From Antilocapra americana (Eukaryota > Chordata > Mammalia > Artiodactyla > Antilocapridae): DNA of 64,000 nt. A program made the translations under genes and the position numbers. The stretch is taken from positions 1,239,181 through 1,303,180 of the forward strand of contig ML660213.1 in NCBI GenBank assembly GCA_007570785.1, in the 5' to 3' direction. Shown piece by piece: positions 61,195 to 64,000 of this stretch (positions within the stretch are counted from its first letter, which is position 1; each line of letters begins with the position of its first letter). The notes below the pieces were generated by a model. It saw only the letters and a program-made list of their open reading frames with translations. It made no database searches and was not told where the DNA came from.

Positions 61195-63730
61195 ACTCCT
61201 TACAAATGGTTTCACCGGCAAATTCTACCAAACATACAAAGAAAAATTTTAAACACTGATCCTTCTCTAACTCTTCCAAAAGCCACCATCACCCTGATAC
61301 CAAAACCAGACAAAGACACCACCGAAAAGAAAATTATAGGCCAATATCATCGGTGAATATAGATGCAAAAACTCTCAACAAAATATTAGCCAACAGAATG
61401 CAACAATACATACAAAAGGTCAAGCACCATGAACAACTTGGATTGATGCAAGGGCAACAAGGGTGGTTCAACATATGTGAATCAGTCAAGGCGATACACC
61501 ACATCGGAAAGACAGACACCACATGATCGTGTTGATAGACGTAGGAAAGTCATGTGATGAAAGTTATCATCCATTTATGATGAAGAAAACTCTAGAACGT
61601 GGGCACAGAGGGAACCAATTTCAACATAATAAGGCCATATATGACAAATCCATACCAAACATCATTCTCAATGGTGAAAAACTGAAAGCATGTCCTCTTA
61701 AGATCAGGAAAAAACAAGGATGTCCAATCTCACAAGTATTATTGAACATATTTTTGAAAGTCCTAGTCACAGCAGTCAGAAGAAAAAGAAATGAAGAGAA
61801 TCCAAATTGGAAAAGAGGCAAAACCGTCACGCAAATGACTTCATACTATACACAGAAAATTCCAAAGGTACCACCAGGAAACTTAGAACTTATCAATGAA
61901 TTTGATAAAGTTGCAGGATACAAAATTATACATAGAAATCTTGCATTCCTATACACTAACAATGAAAGATTGGAGAGAGAAATTCAGGAAACAATCCCAT
62001 TTACCACTGCATTAAAAATAATGAAATACCCAGGAATAAACCTGTCTAAGGAAGCAATGAACCTGTACTCAGAAAACTATAAGATAATGATGAAAGAAAG
62101 ATGACCTAAACAGATGGAGATATCTCAGCATATCCTTGGCTTAGAAGAACCAATATTATGAAAATGACTGTACAACCCGAAGCAGTCTACAAATGTAATG
62201 CAATCCCTATCAAACTACCAATGACATTTTTCAAAGAACTAGAACAAAAAATTTTAGAGTTTATAGAGATACACAAAAGAACCTGAATAGCCAAAGCATG
62301 AGAAAGAAAGATGGAGCTGGAGGAATCAGGGTCCCTGACTTTACAATATACTACAAAACTGCAGTAATCAAAACCATACAGTTCTGGCACAAAAACAGAA
62401 ACATGAATCAATGGTACAGGATAGAGCCTCTAAATTCCCCATGCACCTAGCATCTCCTATCTATGATGAGAGGGAAGACTATACCAATGAGAAAAGATGG
62501 TTTCTTCAATAAGTGGTGCTGGGAAAAAATGGGCAGCTACAAGTAAAAGAATGAAATTAGGACAGTTCCTAAGACCATACATGAAAGTAACTCAAAATGG
62601 ATTAAAGATCTAAATAAGTCCAGACACTATAAAACTCTTGGTGGAAAGTATAGGCAGAACATTCTTTGAGATAAGCAAGAATCTTTTCATATATGCAGCA
62701 AGATCTTTTCATATATACCTCCTAGAGTAAGGTAAATAAAAACAAAGGAGAGGTAATTAAACATAAAAAGTTTTGCACAGCAAAGGAAACCACAGAAATC
62801 AAAAAGACAAACCACAGAATAGGAAAAAATATTTGCAAACCATGTGTCCAGAAAGGGATTAATCTCCAAAGGGTATGAACAGCTTATACAGCTCAATAAA
62901 AAAATAAAAACACAATCAAAATATGGACAGAATATCCAAATAGACATGTCTCTACAGGAGACCCAAAAAGCAGATGACAAGATGCTCAATATCACTAATT
63001 ATTAGACAAATGAAAATAAAAACTACAATGAAGTATCACCTCAGAGCAGTCAGAATGGCCATCATCAAAAAGTCTGTGAACAATAAATGCTTGAGAAGTT
63101 GTGGAGAAAGGGGAACCCTCCTACTCCTGCTGGTGGGGATGCAAACTGGTACAGCCACTATGGAGAACAGGATGGAGGTTCCTTAAGAAACTACAACTAC
63201 CATATGATCCAGCATTCACACACCTGGGCATTTACTAGAGAAAACCATACTAGGAAAAAGTAAATGCAGACCAGTGTTCACTGAAGCACTGTTTACAACA
63301 GCCAGGACATGGAAGCAATCTGAATGTCCATCAACAGATGTGGTATATATACACAATGGAATATGACTCAGCCATTAAAGAAGGAAATGATGCCATTTAA
63401 AGGAACATGGAGGGACCTAGAAATCATACTAAGGGAAGTAAGCCAACAGACAAAGGCAAATATCATATAATACCACTTATATGTCGAATCTAAACATGAT
63501 ACGAATGAACTTAAAACAGAATCAGACTCACAGACTTAGAAAAGAAAACAAACTTATGGTTACAAAGGGGAAAGTTATGGGTAAGAATAAATTAGGAGGT
63601 TATGATTAACATATATATATGTACTACTATGTATAAAACAGATAATCAACAAAGACCTAATACATAGTACAGGGAACTTAATGTAATACTCTGTAATAAC
63701 CTATTTGGGAAAAGGATCTGAAACAGCATT
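61195..63730 (+). mobile_element. L1 ORF2 RT region to 3'UTR, plus strand
   Basis: 'ttcaccggcaaattctacca', 'caataaccctgat'-like and 'ataggccaatatcatcggtg' (RT core), 193-codon open remnant at 61523-62104 (GCPISQVLLNIFLKVLVTAV is the RT motif-B area; the YADD box is mutated), second ORF2 end, and 3'UTR 'gtaataacctatttgggaaa'. Several stops; inactive. Confidence 0.9.
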
Positions 63731-63739
63731 AATATATGT

Positions 63740-64000
63740 ACTGTTGTTTTTCAGTCACCCAGTCATAGCCAACTCTTTGTGACCCCATGGACTGCAGCAC
63801 ACCAGGCCTCCCTGTCCCTCATCATCTCCTGAAGTTTGCCCAGGTTCATGTCCATTGCATCGATGATGCCATCCAGCCATCTCACTGACACGCTCTTCTT
63901 CTGTCCTCAATGTTGCTCAACATCAGGGACTTTTCCAACGAGTTGGCTGTTCGCATTAGGTGAGCAAAATATCAGCTTCAGCATCAGTCCTTCCAGTGAA
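63740..64000 (-). mobile_element. BovB LINE 3' end, minus strand, cut by window edge
   Basis: 'tttttcagtcacccagtcat', 'ccatggactgcagcacacca', 'ccatccagccatctcactga', 'atcagcttcagcatcagtcc'. Continues past the window. Confidence 0.92.

Noticed and set aside
61523..62104. 193-codon plus frame, the longest in the window
   Set aside because: It is a decayed L1 ORF2 RT segment within an L1 that has stops on both sides.
1..64000. CRISPR-like or operon-like systems
   Set aside because: Repeats are dispersed retroelements without regular spacers, and the genes are spliced vertebrate genes; nothing prokaryotic or defence-like is present.
63740..64000. USH2A exon 69
   Set aside because: I looked for an exon with flanking splice sites from 59489 to 64000; the region is L1 and BovB throughout, so the next exon lies beyond the window.

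Overview
This window is mammalian nuclear DNA from a ruminant, most likely a bovid. Two things show this. The coding exons are clearly KCTD3 and USH2A, and the intervening DNA is packed with lineage-diagnostic repeats: BovB (RTE-type) LINEs, tRNA-Glu-derived Bov-tA and Bov-A2 SINEs, CHR-type cetartiodactyl SINEs, and cetartiodactyl L1. I cannot separate cattle, sheep, goat or buffalo by eye.

Layout. From 1 to 49877 on the + strand lie the last 12 coding exons of KCTD3 (exons 7-18 if the human 18-exon model holds). All splice phases are consistent and encode 655 residues up to the stop. The N-terminal BTB/T1 domain lies upstream of the window. Three large introns (17.2, 9.5 and 9.5 kb) hold most of the repeats; the smallest are 77 and 120 nt. 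The KCTD3 3'UTR follows to about 50.95 kb. A 2-kb degenerate L1 fills the gap at about 51.74-53.8 kb. From about 54.25 kb the 3'UTR and last three coding exons (human numbers 70-72) of USH2A run on the - strand, with the stop at 57005-57007. The two genes are therefore convergent (tail to tail), matching the arrangement known in human 1q41. From about 59.5 kb to the window end is USH2A intronic DNA made of rearranged L1 and a BovB 3' end.

Function. KCTD3 is a BTB plus WD40-like protein described as an accessory factor for HCN3 channels. USH2A encodes usherin; the exons here make almost the whole cytoplasmic tail, ending in the class I PDZ ligand DTHL. The genes are neighbours but I see no shared pathway.

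No bacterial-type operon, CRISPR array or novel enzyme system is present. The interesting content is structural: an L1 inserted with 5' inversion into a BovB and bounded by an exact 15-bp target duplication; deep nests of BovB/SINE/L1; two perfect local tandem duplications (60 bp and 41 bp); an inverted ~340-bp duplicated block carrying the same SINE; a mosaic L1; and a 77-nt KCTD3 intron whose retention would truncate the protein. Most long open frames in the window are remnants of BovB, L1 or SINEs, not genes. Repeat boundaries are by eye, within about 10-50 bases unless a target duplication fixes them.
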